64,000 nucleotides of DNA from RFSX01 sp964591455 (GCA_964591455.1 CAZQDZ010000015.1:27795-91794), one strand, 5' to 3'; positions 46,301-55,992 are shown, counted from the stretch's first letter. Numbers and translations: made by a program. Notes: generated by a model not told the origin, from the letters alone.

Positions 46301-49300
46301 ACAACGCCATTCGATGATGCGAAAATTATATATAAGGTATACCAGAACCGGAGCACTAGGACTGCAAGCTGGGTGACATTAGATCCATCTAATCAGATAG
46401 AGTATATAGTAAGTGAGTCAGACCTTGGCGGGCTGAGCATTGGCATTGCAATGATTAAAGACAACAGATTTTACACGCATAATATAAATATCTATGTACC
46501 ATGGATTGAAAAAGCGCTTTCAATTGAATATAAAACATTTAGAGATAAGATAGAACCAGGGTCAAAAGAAAAATGGCAATTGTCCATTAAAGATTCTAAA
46601 GGTGACCCAGTAACAGGCAGATTGTCAGCAGCGCTATATGATTCAAGTCTTGATCAGTTTGTAAAACATAACTGGCAGAAAGATTTATATCCGAAATATA
46701 AAGGGTACCAATCTTGGCGAGGAATTGGATTCAATATAGGACAATCTTATAATTACTCACCTCACATTAGATTGATGGCATTCTCCGTAAATGGCCACAC
46801 ACCAATTCTGAATACCTTTGGATTATTGGGAGGTAGATCACACTATACTTCGCATGGAGGATTTCCTGAAGGCGTCATGATGGACAAATCTGCGCTAGCA
46901 CCTCGTGCAGCTAGGATGGCAAGCGCTGTTCAGGCGGACGCAAGCGGCAATCAAAGCATTGAGGAAAGTGGTCAAGCTAATGATGGAATAGAAGCTGACC
47001 TTAATTCCCAAAATCCTGAAGATAATTTGACTGATGAATTTAATATCAGAGAAAATCTTAACGAGACTGTATTTTTTATTGCAGACAAAGAAATTATACA
47101 TGGAAATGTTGATTTAGAATTTACGATGAATGAGGCATTGACTAAATGGAATTTGATGCTTTTTGCTCATGACTTAAATTTGGCTTATACCTTTGATAGG
47201 AAGACAGTAATTACCCAAAAGAAATTAATGGTGGAACCTTTTCTGCCTCGATTTTTAAGACAGAGTGATCAGCTTGTTGTGACAGCTAAAGTTTCAAATC
47301 TAACTGAGCAGGCTATTCAGGCTGATTGCAGAATAGAATTTATAGATGCACTTTCAAGTCAAGATATTACTGCAAGTCTTATAGAAAATAGCCCGAGTAA
47401 CTCTGTGGAAATTGAAGCGGGGGAATCAGAAATTGTAAGTTGGTCATTGAATGTGCCTGAGAACCATAATTCGCCTATAATAATTCGGCAGTTCGCATCC
47501 TCAGATAAGCATATTGATGGAGAACAATCTATTTTGCCAGTAGTGAGCAATCGTATTCTAATTACTGAATCTCAGCCATTCTTTATTCCTCAAGAAGATT
47601 CAAAGGACATTGAAGTCAGTGCACTCAGGAATCTGGAAAATAGTAAGACAATAAATACTCATAAATATAGTATCCAACTGACTACTAATCCTGCTTGGTT
47701 AGTAGTTAAGTCAATACCGTTTTTATTGACAGCAGATTCGCCTTCATCGCTCAGTACATTTTATAATTTATATGGCTCAGTGCTTATGAAACATCTTATA
47801 AGTAAGGAGCCACATATTAGGCAGGTGCTAAGGCAATGGGAAGGTGTGGAATTAAAGAGCCCACTTGCCAAAAATCGAGATTTTAAGTTAGATGATTTAA
47901 ATGCGACACCATGGGTCAGAGAGGCTCTATCAGAGGAAGAAATGATGAGTTTGCTTTCAATCTACTTAGATGACAATTATGTGCAGAATAAGCTAGTAGA
48001 AAAGATGCAGGACTTGAAGAAATATCAGGTGCAAAATGGCGGGTACTCATGGATGCCGGGTGGAATAGCTAGTTGGCACACAACAAATAGTATTCTGGAA
48101 GGGGTAGGTCATCTTACGAAACTTGATGTGGAATTAAAATTTCCTGCTAATGATTTAATTCAAGCGCTTAACTATATTGATGAAAAATTCCTAGAGCAAA
48201 GAAAGATTTATCGAAGCAAAAAGAACGATAAAATTTCACCTATAGTATTACACTATCTCTATGCACGTAGTTTTTATACTACTTATAATATTTCATCGGA
48301 AGTGAAAAGAGAAATGGATGAGGTTTTTGAGGAATTGAAAGATGCTTGGTATGACTATTCTACTTACACTCAAGGGCTGATTGCTTATAGTGCTTTGAGA
48401 TTTGGAAAACGGACTATAGTGTCAGATATCAAGAAGGCTCTTCTAGAACGACTTATTCGTGACGAAGATGTAGGTTATTACTTGAATGACCAAGCGGGAT
48501 ATTACTGGTATAACTCTGATATATCTAAGCAAGCTCTAATGATTGAGTTGTTTCAAGATTTGGGGATAGAATCAGAAACGATATCTAAAATGAAATTGTG
48601 GCTGCTTCGTAATAAGCAATCCAATAGATGGAAAACCCAACAAGGAACAAGTAAGGCTTGCTATGCATTTCTCCTTGGCGAAGAAGCCATGTTAATCCCT
48701 AATCAAGAAACGGTTATATATCTTCCTAAATTATCAGAAGAAATAAAAGCTGATGATAAGGAATTGAAGTCAGGATATATGAGGCGTGATTTTGATTCTG
48801 AAAAAATTTCCTCTGATTATGCTGAAATCAGGATTGATAATCCATCCAACACACCTGTATGGGGGGCTACTTATTGGCAGTATTATGAAGATATAGCTAA
48901 GGTGCAAGCAAAGTCCGAATCGCCCTTATCATTAAGTAAGTCTTTACACAAAGTTGTGAATACAAAGAATGGAGAAGAGGTGAGCCCTATTAAATCCGAT
49001 GAAGGCATAGTACCAGGAGATCTTATCAGAGTAAAACTTACAATATCAGTGGACAGGCCTATGGAATTTGTAGAACTAAAAGATTGGAGAGGTAGTGGGT
49101 TGGAGCCATTGAATGTCCTAAGTAGATTTAAAAGACAAGATGGTTTAGGATATTATGAGACCACCAAGGACTTAGCAAGTATCTTTTATTTTTCAAGACT
49201 ACCTAAAGGAAACTGGGTTATAGAATATGACCTTAGAGCTAACCATCAAGGCCAATTTGTGAATGGACTAGCACAAATTCAGTCCGTGTATGCACCTGAA

Positions 49301-49354
49301 TTTGGTAGTTATAGTAATGGTTCTGTGATTAACATATCACAGTATCCTAAATAA
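43373..49354 (+). CDS. Alpha-2-macroglobulin-like protein lacking the thioester
   Basis: 1993 residues with a signal-like N-terminus (MKYLMIIILGLIPAAF). The N-terminal ~570 residues are a helical and beta region peculiar to Bacteroidota members. The MG2 domain begins near 580 (SLFTDRAIYRPGQTVYYKGL). The acidic Gln/Asn-rich segment near 1180-1225 (ESGQANDGIEADL...) is a likely bait-type region, followed by the A2M domain (ALTKWNLMLFAHD). A helical TED-like region follows at about 1440-1775. Where the family's CxEQ thioester would be, the sequence reads ADSPSSLSTFYNLYG, so no thioester can form. It probably acts in the periplasm or outer envelope. It is placed before menA, from which a 57-base gap separates it. 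Confidence 0.9.
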   Translation: MKYLMIIILGLIPAAFEDLWTNDDFDKLWEQVVEQENKFPQTAYDLVESIYRKALKEERDDQLIKAIMYKARLSRSIKDEDSAQEILDMEKEMSLLKSEAGRSVYASLLGQLYHNYGLRNAYRFQNRTQIGDKETVDPGLAFSSLEYIQTKAAQYYIQSIDISSDISLDNVETLLENVEDGTSFLKVNNLEQFLHLRAIQHFVQSNAFVGLPSGHLKYNGPEYFEKNLHESTAFSPTASDFSDVNKMVLWIFAKTLNDTNLDDRQRIWLKTQWINHVFLNAGFHHKVEAYISALHDLINSNVSKKGIEYPTLKLINFYISQVSHSSADAAKEPYWQKASLLVEALKKNEHDSYYNKFIDQAESKITQKEYNLKLEHVVQPGLPFLSYVQYRNTPELIYTIHPLSSDERDKLSRNFDYKDRLNTVGGIKEIRSGIFKMDKSEDHNWHTKEFALDALEFGSYCIMVRDAEDAERYSMSIFHVSNLSYVSLDNKDASEIFITDRTTGQPLSDIRTEVYELGKRSRSNKREWELKEALFSDENGRVQYEGNSRNFTFKLIHKDDVLDLREYHHVRGDFVSKQHNQVSLFTDRAIYRPGQTVYYKGLVMTYAGAGNQIPSIAASQEVKLVWKDANRQVISEQTFTSDAYGAFDGILKIPSSRLGGQYRIELHSNNRRSSHTIRVEEYKRPKLFVKIDSLSNSPILGDTILLSGQVNSYSGAKVSQAKVRYRVERVERQWYPRFSYPSRSTHNAENVISGMSNTDDNGQFSIEFPSKLATNNYIRYNYTAYVDITDETGETVSLVKTITLGSTPIYMDIQMVASRFADDPSKIAVVAKNADGAILNVDTEIIASRLDYPQSIKRNKRWEEAEFHQLDENTFYNRFPLDIYKSESDPSEWKVLDIVKSSSYSGNGVSTDDFGDLPLGVYKVDFTVKDNSGSESKDTRYLHISDRHSKALPTKELWVSSTEEFYQPGDKVVLKVTTPFDDAKIIYKVYQNRSTRTASWVTLDPSNQIEYIVSESDLGGLSIGIAMIKDNRFYTHNINIYVPWIEKALSIEYKTFRDKIEPGSKEKWQLSIKDSKGDPVTGRLSAALYDSSLDQFVKHNWQKDLYPKYKGYQSWRGIGFNIGQSYNYSPHIRLMAFSVNGHTPILNTFGLLGGRSHYTSHGGFPEGVMMDKSALAPRAARMASAVQADASGNQSIEESGQANDGIEADLNSQNPEDNLTDEFNIRENLNETVFFIADKEIIHGNVDLEFTMNEALTKWNLMLFAHDLNLAYTFDRKTVITQKKLMVEPFLPRFLRQSDQLVVTAKVSNLTEQAIQADCRIEFIDALSSQDITASLIENSPSNSVEIEAGESEIVSWSLNVPENHNSPIIIRQFASSDKHIDGEQSILPVVSNRILITESQPFFIPQEDSKDIEVSALRNLENSKTINTHKYSIQLTTNPAWLVVKSIPFLLTADSPSSLSTFYNLYGSVLMKHLISKEPHIRQVLRQWEGVELKSPLAKNRDFKLDDLNATPWVREALSEEEMMSLLSIYLDDNYVQNKLVEKMQDLKKYQVQNGGYSWMPGGIASWHTTNSILEGVGHLTKLDVELKFPANDLIQALNYIDEKFLEQRKIYRSKKNDKISPIVLHYLYARSFYTTYNISSEVKREMDEVFEELKDAWYDYSTYTQGLIAYSALRFGKRTIVSDIKKALLERLIRDEDVGYYLNDQAGYYWYNSDISKQALMIELFQDLGIESETISKMKLWLLRNKQSNRWKTQQGTSKACYAFLLGEEAMLIPNQETVIYLPKLSEEIKADDKELKSGYMRRDFDSEKISSDYAEIRIDNPSNTPVWGATYWQYYEDIAKVQAKSESPLSLSKSLHKVVNTKNGEEVSPIKSDEGIVPGDLIRVKLTISVDRPMEFVELKDWRGSGLEPLNVLSRFKRQDGLGYYETTKDLASIFYFSRLPKGNWVIEYDLRANHQGQFVNGLAQIQSVYAPEFGSYSNGSVINISQYPK

Positions 49355-49411
49355 TATTCGTTCAATATTTATAGTTTATTACGAATACCTTTGTGAAGGA
49401 ATGTTTAGGTT

Positions 49412-50302
49412 ATGGTGAAATCATGGATATCTGCTATGCGTCTCAGAACTTTACCTTTAGCTCTGGCGAGTATAGGCATGGGTTCTTTTCTGGCTGCATC
49501 AGAAGGGCTATTTAGTCTTTCTGTTTTTATAATTGCACTTTTGACTACCTTAAGTCTGCAGATTCTCTCTAATCTCGCAAATGACTACGGAGATAGCATA
49601 CATGGAGCTGATCATAGTAATCGCCAAGGACCTTCAAGAGCTGTGCAGACTGGACAGATTACAAAGTCTCAAATGAAAACAGGCATTATCATCTCTAGTA
49701 TTGTCACTTTAGTCTTAGGCCTCTTTTTATTATGGGTTGCTGGTGTTCCCCGAAATGTCTACTTGACTTTTGGTGGTTTAGGCCTAGTAGCCATGTTAGC
49801 TGCGATATTATATACTAACGGAACACGACCATATGGATATATTGGTCTGGGCGATATAGCAGTATTTCTATTTTTTGGATGGCTGGGAGTAATTGGAGTG
49901 TATTATTTGATGACTCAAAATTTAGCTTTTGACTTGTTATTGCCAGGGTCTGCCTGTGGTCTATTCACAGTAGCGGTTTTGAATGTTAATAATATAAGAG
50001 ATATAGAATCTGACTCAGCAGCAGGTAAGTACTCTATTCCCGTTAGACTTGGACGTCACAGAGCAAACTGGTATCACCTAACTTTACTGATTGTAGGTAT
50101 TTGCATGGCACTATTATATACCATGTTGCATTATAGTGGGCCTGTACAATTACTTTTCTTGCTAGTCATACCATTGCTCTTTGTCAATGGTAGAGCAATC
50201 ATGACAATACGAAACGCTAGAGACCTGGATCCATACTTACGTCAGATGGCCTTGACTACTTTGGCTTTTGTTTTCTTCTTTGGGTTAGGTATAATTCTTT
50301 AG
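49412..50302 (+). CDS. menA: 1,4-dihydroxy-2-naphthoate polyprenyltransferase MenA
   Basis: 296 residues with about nine membrane helices. It prenylates DHNA in menaquinone synthesis, as expected in Bacteroidota. The first Asp motif is NLANDYGDSIHGADHSNRQG and the second is NNIRDIESDSAAGKYSIPVRLG. It begins with the usual 'WISAMRLRTLPLALASIGMG'. It is spaced by 57 bases from the macroglobulin-like gene and 16 bases from the glycosyltransferase. Confidence 0.95.
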   Translation: MVKSWISAMRLRTLPLALASIGMGSFLAASEGLFSLSVFIIALLTTLSLQILSNLANDYGDSIHGADHSNRQGPSRAVQTGQITKSQMKTGIIISSIVTLVLGLFLLWVAGVPRNVYLTFGGLGLVAMLAAILYTNGTRPYGYIGLGDIAVFLFFGWLGVIGVYYLMTQNLAFDLLLPGSACGLFTVAVLNVNNIRDIESDSAAGKYSIPVRLGRHRANWYHLTLLIVGICMALLYTMLHYSGPVQLLFLLVIPLLFVNGRAIMTIRNARDLDPYLRQMALTTLAFVFFFGLGIIL

Positions 50303-50318
50303 TCATAAGCATATAGGA

Positions 50319-51506
50319 ATGACTATAATTTTATATCTACTATTTTGGATTCCAATTCTTTTACTTCTGCATAGTTATTTTATTTATCCTATGATGATGA
50401 GTATGTTAGCTAAGGGTAAGACGCTAAATGTTGATATTCATCGGGTGGAAGATTATCTACCTCAAGTCTATGTTTTGATGGCTGTATATAATGAAGAAAT
50501 TATACTGCAGGAGAAGATAGATTCATTATTGCAACAAGATTATCCATCGGATCGATTACACATTTACATTGGGTCCGATAATTCTACAGATTCTACAAAC
50601 GAAATTTTAAAGACAGCACGCGGCCAACATGTTACCCCTATAATATTTGAAACAAGACAAGGTAAACCAAGTATTATAAATCAATTAGCAGAGAAGACTC
50701 TTAAGTCATCTACTGATAAAGAAAGTCTGTTTCTCATGACTGATGCAAGTGTAATTCTACAAGCTGATGTGGTAAATAAATTAGCCCGCCACTTTAGAAA
50801 TGAAAAGATAGGGATGGTCGATGCTCATATGACATATGTAGGTATGAAGGCTGACGGCATATCGAAGTCAGAGAATATTTATTTGTCTTCAGAGGTCAAA
50901 CTGAAATCAGACGAGTCGAAAGTGTGGGGACAAATGATAGGCCCATTCGGTGGTTGCTTTATGATGCGTGCAAATTTATTCAGACCTGTACCTTCTAATT
51001 TCCTTGTTGATGACTTCTTTATTTCAATGTCATTATTGTCTGATGGTTATCAAGTAATCAATGATTTAGATGCCGTTTGCCATGAGCCCGTTTCACATGA
51101 TGCGTCAGTAGAATATAGAAGGAAGAAAAGAATATCTGCTGGTAATTTTCAAAATCTGTTTCATTACAAATCCTTACTCTGGCCCTTTCATACCTTAGGT
51201 TTTTCATATATTTCTCACAAAGTCATTAGGTGGATTGGACCAATATTGATGATACTCATAGGCCTGTCAAGTTTGGCCTTGGCTATGATGAATGGTGGCT
51301 TATGGAAATTAGTTGTCATAGGACAGATTGTATGGTATTTTATCATTCCAATGATAGATAAGCTGATTCAGCGATTAGGCTTACGTTATGCTTTAATAAG
51401 AAACATATCCTACTTCAATATGATGAACGTAGCCCTCCTTGCTGGAATGTCTCATTTTCTCAAAGGAATCCAGACTAGTATATGGCAACCCACTAAGAGA
51501 GAGTAG
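50319..51506 (+). CDS. Family 2 glycosyltransferase, membrane-bound
   Basis: 395 residues. One N-terminal helix, the GT-A catalytic domain (VYVLMAVYNEE, YIGSDNSTDST, FLMTDASVIL, GPFGGCFMMRA, FLVDDFFI) and three or four C-terminal helices. The RRKKR stretch replaces the usual QxxRW motif of processive synthases. It probably builds a surface polysaccharide or glycolipid. The acceptor cannot be told. It probably shares a transcript with menA. Confidence 0.88.
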   Translation: MTIILYLLFWIPILLLLHSYFIYPMMMSMLAKGKTLNVDIHRVEDYLPQVYVLMAVYNEEIILQEKIDSLLQQDYPSDRLHIYIGSDNSTDSTNEILKTARGQHVTPIIFETRQGKPSIINQLAEKTLKSSTDKESLFLMTDASVILQADVVNKLARHFRNEKIGMVDAHMTYVGMKADGISKSENIYLSSEVKLKSDESKVWGQMIGPFGGCFMMRANLFRPVPSNFLVDDFFISMSLLSDGYQVINDLDAVCHEPVSHDASVEYRRKKRISAGNFQNLFHYKSLLWPFHTLGFSYISHKVIRWIGPILMILIGLSSLALAMMNGGLWKLVVIGQIVWYFIIPMIDKLIQRLGLRYALIRNISYFNMMNVALLAGMSHFLKGIQTSIWQPTKRE

Positions 51507-51615
51507 TTCTTTAATTTTGTACGATATTTAGGGAAGTTCATCGAAGAATAGGTGGTTATAGAACTTCATGAAGCTAAAACTGGTTTTATTAGAATTAGAT
51601 AAAAACTCATAAAAT

Positions 51616-52260
51616 ATGTCCAAGGAGAAGAATACTGACAAAACAGCCCACGCCAACTCCATCATTAAGAATCATATGATATGGTCTATGGGTGCGGGAT
51701 TTATACCTGTACCGATAGCTGATTTTTTTGCTGTTGGCGCTATACAGCTGGATATGATAAGGCAAATGTGTAAGGTTTACGATATCGACTTTAAGGAGAC
51801 TGAAGGCAAGGCTGTAATCACGGCATTAACTGGTTCTGGCTTGGCGCGATTAGGCGCTAGGGCAGTGAAGTTTATCCCCGTAGTTGGAACAATGATAGGC
51901 GGCGTAACCTTAGCAGTCCTGTCAGGGGCATCCACTTATGCAATAGGTGAGGTCTTTAAAAAACACTTCGCTACTGGAGGAACATTTCTTGATTTTGACC
52001 CTGAACGTCTCAAAAGATATTATGATGAGAAATTTGAAAAGGGTAAGCAAATGGCTAAAGAGATGGAGAAAAAACAGAAGGTAAAACATGACGAGGTCGA
52101 AGAGGTAGCAGACAAGATGGCTGAGGATAAGGCAAAGCCAAAAGTCAAGGATTTTGTTGCCCAGTTAGAATCCATTACACAAATGAAAAATGATGGATTA
52201 TTAACAGAACAGGAGTTCAATACGCTTAAGAAAAAGATAATCGATGCTCAAAATTCATAG
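51616..52260 (+). CDS. DUF697-type membrane protein with C-terminal SHOCT domain
   Basis: 214 residues. The first ~115 residues resemble DUF697 (HANSIIKNHMIWSMGAGFIPVPIADFFAVGA, then VKFIPVVGTMIGG), with two membrane-type helices. A Lys/Glu-rich coiled-coil part (about 135-175) leads to a C-terminal SHOCT-like motif (ITQMKNDGLLTEQEFNTLKKKII). DUF697 occurs with GTPases and membrane-stress proteins; no function is assigned. An AT-rich 109-base leader precedes it, with TAATTTTG at 51512-51519 as a weak -7 candidate. A terminator lies about 260 bases downstream. Confidence 0.85.
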   Translation: MSKEKNTDKTAHANSIIKNHMIWSMGAGFIPVPIADFFAVGAIQLDMIRQMCKVYDIDFKETEGKAVITALTGSGLARLGARAVKFIPVVGTMIGGVTLAVLSGASTYAIGEVFKKHFATGGTFLDFDPERLKRYYDEKFEKGKQMAKEMEKKQKVKHDEVEEVADKMAEDKAKPKVKDFVAQLESITQMKNDGLLTEQEFNTLKKKIIDAQNS

Positions 52261-52796
52261 AGCGATTCTACAATTTACATAAATCTCGAATTTATTCTGA
52301 GCAAAATGTCGTCATCTGTATCCTCTGTGATTTCTTGATTTGGATCAAGGAATGTTATTAGAATGGTTGTTAATTTGGGAAAGGATTCTAGGATGATAAC
52401 ACTAGCCAATAACAATTTCTCTATAAGTCATGTCATCTTGTCTCACACTTCTCTTAAGGATTTATCTTTTGTGAATCATTATTCTCTTAATAGAATGAAG
52501 ATACTACTTCTTGAGATTAAAAAGCCAGCCCGCAATGGACTGGCTTTGGTTTTAGTTAATTATTTTCTCTAGAGACTGGGAGATGGCCCATCTCTGGTTT
52601 CCTGATTCTAATCAAACTGGAAGTGCATAAATCTGTGTCAATTGGAATTTGGATAAATTCATTATACTTTCACCCAAGACTTGTTGTATCTAGATCTGCT
52701 CGAAAAATTGCCGCATAATTTTATCATCGGCGGTATTTATCCCCCTAAATAGGATATTACAGCATACCATCGGTAATAGACCTTCATATTTCTGAT
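52261..52796. other. 536-bp region without a gene, mostly decayed flank of an IS1595-type remnant
   Basis: It contains one hairpin terminator (52521-52555) and AT-rich sequence with no convincing coding frame. A 69-residue open frame at 52363-52572 runs through the terminator stem and has no support. The left boundary of the adjacent transposase remnant is not marked by a visible terminal inverted repeat. Confidence 0.5.
52521..52555 (+). terminator. Hairpin terminator downstream of the DUF697 gene
   Basis: An 8-bp perfect stem (52521-52528 with 52540-52547), an 11-base loop and a following GGTTTT tract. It is the only terminator seen between the DUF697 gene and the transposase remnant, and A-runs on the 5' side mean it could work in both directions. 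Confidence 0.65.
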
Positions 52797-53547
52797 TTAT
52801 AATCTGATTCTAAAACTGCAAAAAGTAGTTATTTGAATTCTCATTATTATTCTATGCAAAGCATCAAAATTCTTTCCCATATTGGATTTTACCTGGCGCA
52901 ATTTCGTATAGTTCTTCTTTAGACTTTTATATGATCGCCAACCATGTGTCTTGATATTGGCATCTTTTGAAATATGGTCTTCAAAAAATGGCTTGAGATT
53001 TTTAACTCCAGCACTTTGTATTTCACGTGCACAGGTTTTGTAAATTCCCTTGCCTGATCGCTCTATCCCAACAACCACAAGCTTCTTCTTGCCTCTTCAT
53101 CTACCTATGGATGATGAATCTCTACCTCCGACCAAGGTCTCATCAATTTTCTACTTCTCCAGACATTTTGTAATTGCAATGAGAGGCCATCGCTGCCATG
53201 ACCTTACGTTTAAAGTATAAGCAAGTCCTTGTGTGAAGACTTAATTTTCTATGTAATTCCAATGCTGATATACCTTTTTGGGTGGTTGCGATGAGGTAAA
53301 GCATCATAAGGGCCTTATGTATCGGAAACTTGAGTTTATGGAATAATGTGTGGGCTGTCGCTGATTCTGGCTGTCCACAGCTACAACATCTTCTTTCTCC
53401 ATATCTGGTAGTATTACAGAAATTATTATAACCGCATTGCATACAAGAGTAACCATCTCCCCATTCCAAGAATATTAGTAAATCCGTACACTTTCTGTCT
53501 TCGGAAAACTGGTCCTGAAAGTCTTAAATGCTTAGACCCTCGAACAT
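52797..53547 (-). pseudogene. Degenerate IS1595-family (ISXO2-like) transposase
   Basis: The remnant starts with ATG at 53547 (MFEGLSI), has an in-frame TAA at 53524-53526, then reads FQDQFSEDRKCTDLLIFLEWGDGYSCMQCGYNNF, the N-terminal region with its zinc ribbon (two CxxC pairs, CMQC and CSCG). It continues with FPIHKALMMLYLIATTQKGISALELHRKL typical of ISXO2-like transposases. A frameshift near 53140 and an in-frame TGA near 53097 interrupt the DDE core (IDETLVGGRDSSSIGR / RGKKKLVVVGIERSG). The Gly-Trp-Arg-Tyr-like segment (KTHGWRSYKSL) and 'KNFDALHRIIMRI' follow, after which the expected WLRGxHH end is lost. It is an inactive single-copy remnant as far as this window shows. Confidence 0.88.
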
Positions 53548-53560
53548 TTTTGCTATTTTC

Positions 53561-53582
53561 ATTTGCTTTCTTTAAAGCAAAT
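53561..53582. repeat. Short inverted repeat beside the IS remnant
   Basis: Nine-base arms (53561-53569 with 53574-53582) with a 4-base loop, 14 bases outside the transposase start codon. It could be a remnant regulatory or terminal structure. I found no matching copy at the other end of the element. Confidence 0.35.
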
Positions 53583-53640
53583 AACAATTTTTCAATGCAG
53601 TCTAAATTTATTATTCGGTTAGCTTATATAAGATAATAAC

Positions 53641-55992
53641 ATGATTTCACATATGTATAAATTTATCATTCTACTCTTGGTATCAGCCAGTTGTGTAGCT
53701 CAGAAACAAGAAGGATTCATTGATTTCACTTATAATGAAAGTACAAGCCAAGTCATCTTACATGTTACAAAGCAGATGGTTGATGTCCCTTTCCTTTATG
53801 TCAATAGTCTAGCTACAGGAGTTGGATCTAATGATATCGGACTAGACCGAGGACAGTTAGGAGAAAATAGGGTTGTCAGATTTTACAAATCTGGGAAGCG
53901 AATGTTATTAATCCAAGATAATTTAAAGTACAGAGCAAATAGTGATAATCCAGAAGAAGTAAAGGCCGTAAAGGAAGCCTTCGCGCAGTCAGTCATATTT
54001 GGCTTCGATATTATGGATGGTGGAGTGGCAGGTGGATATAATCTCGATGCAACACCCTTTCTACTCACAGATGCTCATGGTGTCATCCAATCTTTGGCTC
54101 AGCGAAAACAGGGTAGCTATAAACTCGATGTAAAAAAGAGTGCTGTATATAAGGAGGGCTTGTTCAATTTTGCTGACAACACAGAATTGGAATCTCTGCT
54201 TACATTTAGTGGAGAACCTAAAGGTGAGTACATACAAAGTGTGACGCCAAGCCCACGCTTAGTTACAGTGAGGCAACATCACTCCTTTGTCAGATTACCT
54301 GATGACAATTATAAGCCAAGAGTATTCCATCCTGAGTCAGGATACTTCTATACTAGTTATTATGATTATGCTTCACCCATTGGTGTAGATATGCAACAAC
54401 GATTTATTATGAGACATAGACTGGAAAAGCAGAATTCTGCAGCGAGTACCAGTGAGGCAACAGAACCCCTTATTTATTATATAGATAGAGGTTGTCCTGA
54501 GCCTGTTAAGTCAGCACTGATGGAAGGTGGTCGATGGTGGAATCAAGCTTTTGAAGCTGCAGGGTATTCGAATGCCTTCCAAGTAAAAGAACTTCCAGAT
54601 GGGGCACATCCATTAGATGTAAGATATAATATGATACAATGGGTGCACAGGAGTACAAGAGGATGGTCTTATGGCGCATCTGTTTCAGATCCAAGAACTG
54701 GGGAGATTATCAAGGGGCATGTTAGTCTAGGTTCCTTACGTGTCAGACAGGACTACATGATAGCTCAGGGTATCATTTCTAACTTTGATGAGACAAGTGA
54801 TGATCCCAGAATATTGACTATGGCTCTGGACAGACTAAGGCAGCTTTCTGCTCATGAGATCGGACATGCAATAGGTCTTGCGCATAATTTTGCAGCTAGT
54901 TATAATGGCCGCGCTTCAGTGATGGACTATCCACACCCTTATGTTGTTTTAGAACGAGGACTGACAAATTTAAAGAATGCATATGACCAAAAGATTGGAG
55001 AGTGGGATAAAAGAGCTATTCTATACGGTTATGGTGTGCCTGACAAAGGAGAATCGGAAGAAGAGTTCTTAAATCAAGTAATCAAACAGAACAAAAAGGA
55101 TGGTCTACTATTTATTACAGATCAGGATGCTAGGCCTGCAGGGGGACTGCACCCTTATGCACATTTATGGGATAATGGAAAAGACCCAATAGGTGAGTTG
55201 GAAAGGATGATTCAGTTACGCAAACATGTGCTGAATAAAATGGGGACTAATTCTATCAAGGATGGTTCACCATATTCTGAATTGGAGAAAGTTTTAGTGC
55301 CTGCCTACCTGATGCATCGTTACCAAGTAGATGGTGTTTCCAAGATAATAGGTGGCGTAGATTTTGATTACGGAATTAGTCCACAACCATTGAATTATAA
55401 AGAGATAGATAAAGGCATGCAGTCAAAAGCATTGGATGCTATATTAAATACACTTAATGTAGATTTTCTTAAGCTATCAGACCATCTGATATCTAAGATT
55501 CCCCCTGCGGCTTATGGTTACCCAAGAACAAGAGAGAGTTTTAATGGCCACACTGGCTCTTTGTTTGATCCCCTGGCTGCAGCTGAAGCATCTGCATCTT
55601 ATAGTTTAGAATTTTTGTTAAACCCACAAAGACTTTCCAGGCTCAATTTGTATGAAGATAATGATTGGAACCTTCAAGTCTACCTTCAGAAGATAGTTAA
55701 CCATATTAAGCAGGCTAACGGCGATGACAGATATCAAATGATGCTTGAAAAAACCCTTTTCACTCACTTGATAAAGCTTAAGATGAATTCAAAAATCAAT
55801 CAACAAGTTGTTGCATTGACAATGCAAGCTTTGGATTCTTTTGTGGAAGGGGGAAGTAGCAGTTCTAAGTCTAGGAAAGCGCATAACAATTACTTAGCTA
55901 CACTTCTCCAAGAATCTAATGATAAACCTAAAACATTTAAGATACCGGAACTGGCGAAGATGCCTCCAGGGTCACCGATAGGTTGTCATTAG
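53641..55992 (+). CDS. Secreted zinc-dependent metalloprotease (DUF5117/DUF4953-type)
   Basis: 783 residues with a signal peptide (MYKFIILLLVSASCVAQ, from residue 5). The zinc motif is HEIGHAIGLAH: His405, Glu406, His409 and His415, of the metzincin-like HExxHxxGxxH type. The Met-turn-like region is ASVMDYPHP. The N-terminal ~220 residues resemble the DUF5118/5117 region of Bacteroidota metalloproteases (VPFLYVNSLATGVGSNDIGLDRGQ). No sorting domain is seen at the C-terminus, so it is probably periplasmic or exported by another route. A Cys in the signal region (SASC) could make it a lipoprotein. Monocistronic. Confidence 0.92.
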   Translation: MISHMYKFIILLLVSASCVAQKQEGFIDFTYNESTSQVILHVTKQMVDVPFLYVNSLATGVGSNDIGLDRGQLGENRVVRFYKSGKRMLLIQDNLKYRANSDNPEEVKAVKEAFAQSVIFGFDIMDGGVAGGYNLDATPFLLTDAHGVIQSLAQRKQGSYKLDVKKSAVYKEGLFNFADNTELESLLTFSGEPKGEYIQSVTPSPRLVTVRQHHSFVRLPDDNYKPRVFHPESGYFYTSYYDYASPIGVDMQQRFIMRHRLEKQNSAASTSEATEPLIYYIDRGCPEPVKSALMEGGRWWNQAFEAAGYSNAFQVKELPDGAHPLDVRYNMIQWVHRSTRGWSYGASVSDPRTGEIIKGHVSLGSLRVRQDYMIAQGIISNFDETSDDPRILTMALDRLRQLSAHEIGHAIGLAHNFAASYNGRASVMDYPHPYVVLERGLTNLKNAYDQKIGEWDKRAILYGYGVPDKGESEEEFLNQVIKQNKKDGLLFITDQDARPAGGLHPYAHLWDNGKDPIGELERMIQLRKHVLNKMGTNSIKDGSPYSELEKVLVPAYLMHRYQVDGVSKIIGGVDFDYGISPQPLNYKEIDKGMQSKALDAILNTLNVDFLKLSDHLISKIPPAAYGYPRTRESFNGHTGSLFDPLAAAEASASYSLEFLLNPQRLSRLNLYEDNDWNLQVYLQKIVNHIKQANGDDRYQMMLEKTLFTHLIKLKMNSKINQQVVALTMQALDSFVEGGSSSSKSRKAHNNYLATLLQESNDKPKTFKIPELAKMPPGSPIGCH

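Noticed and set aside
52363..52572. 69-residue open frame
   Set aside because: It runs through the terminator hairpin and is not supported by any family feature.
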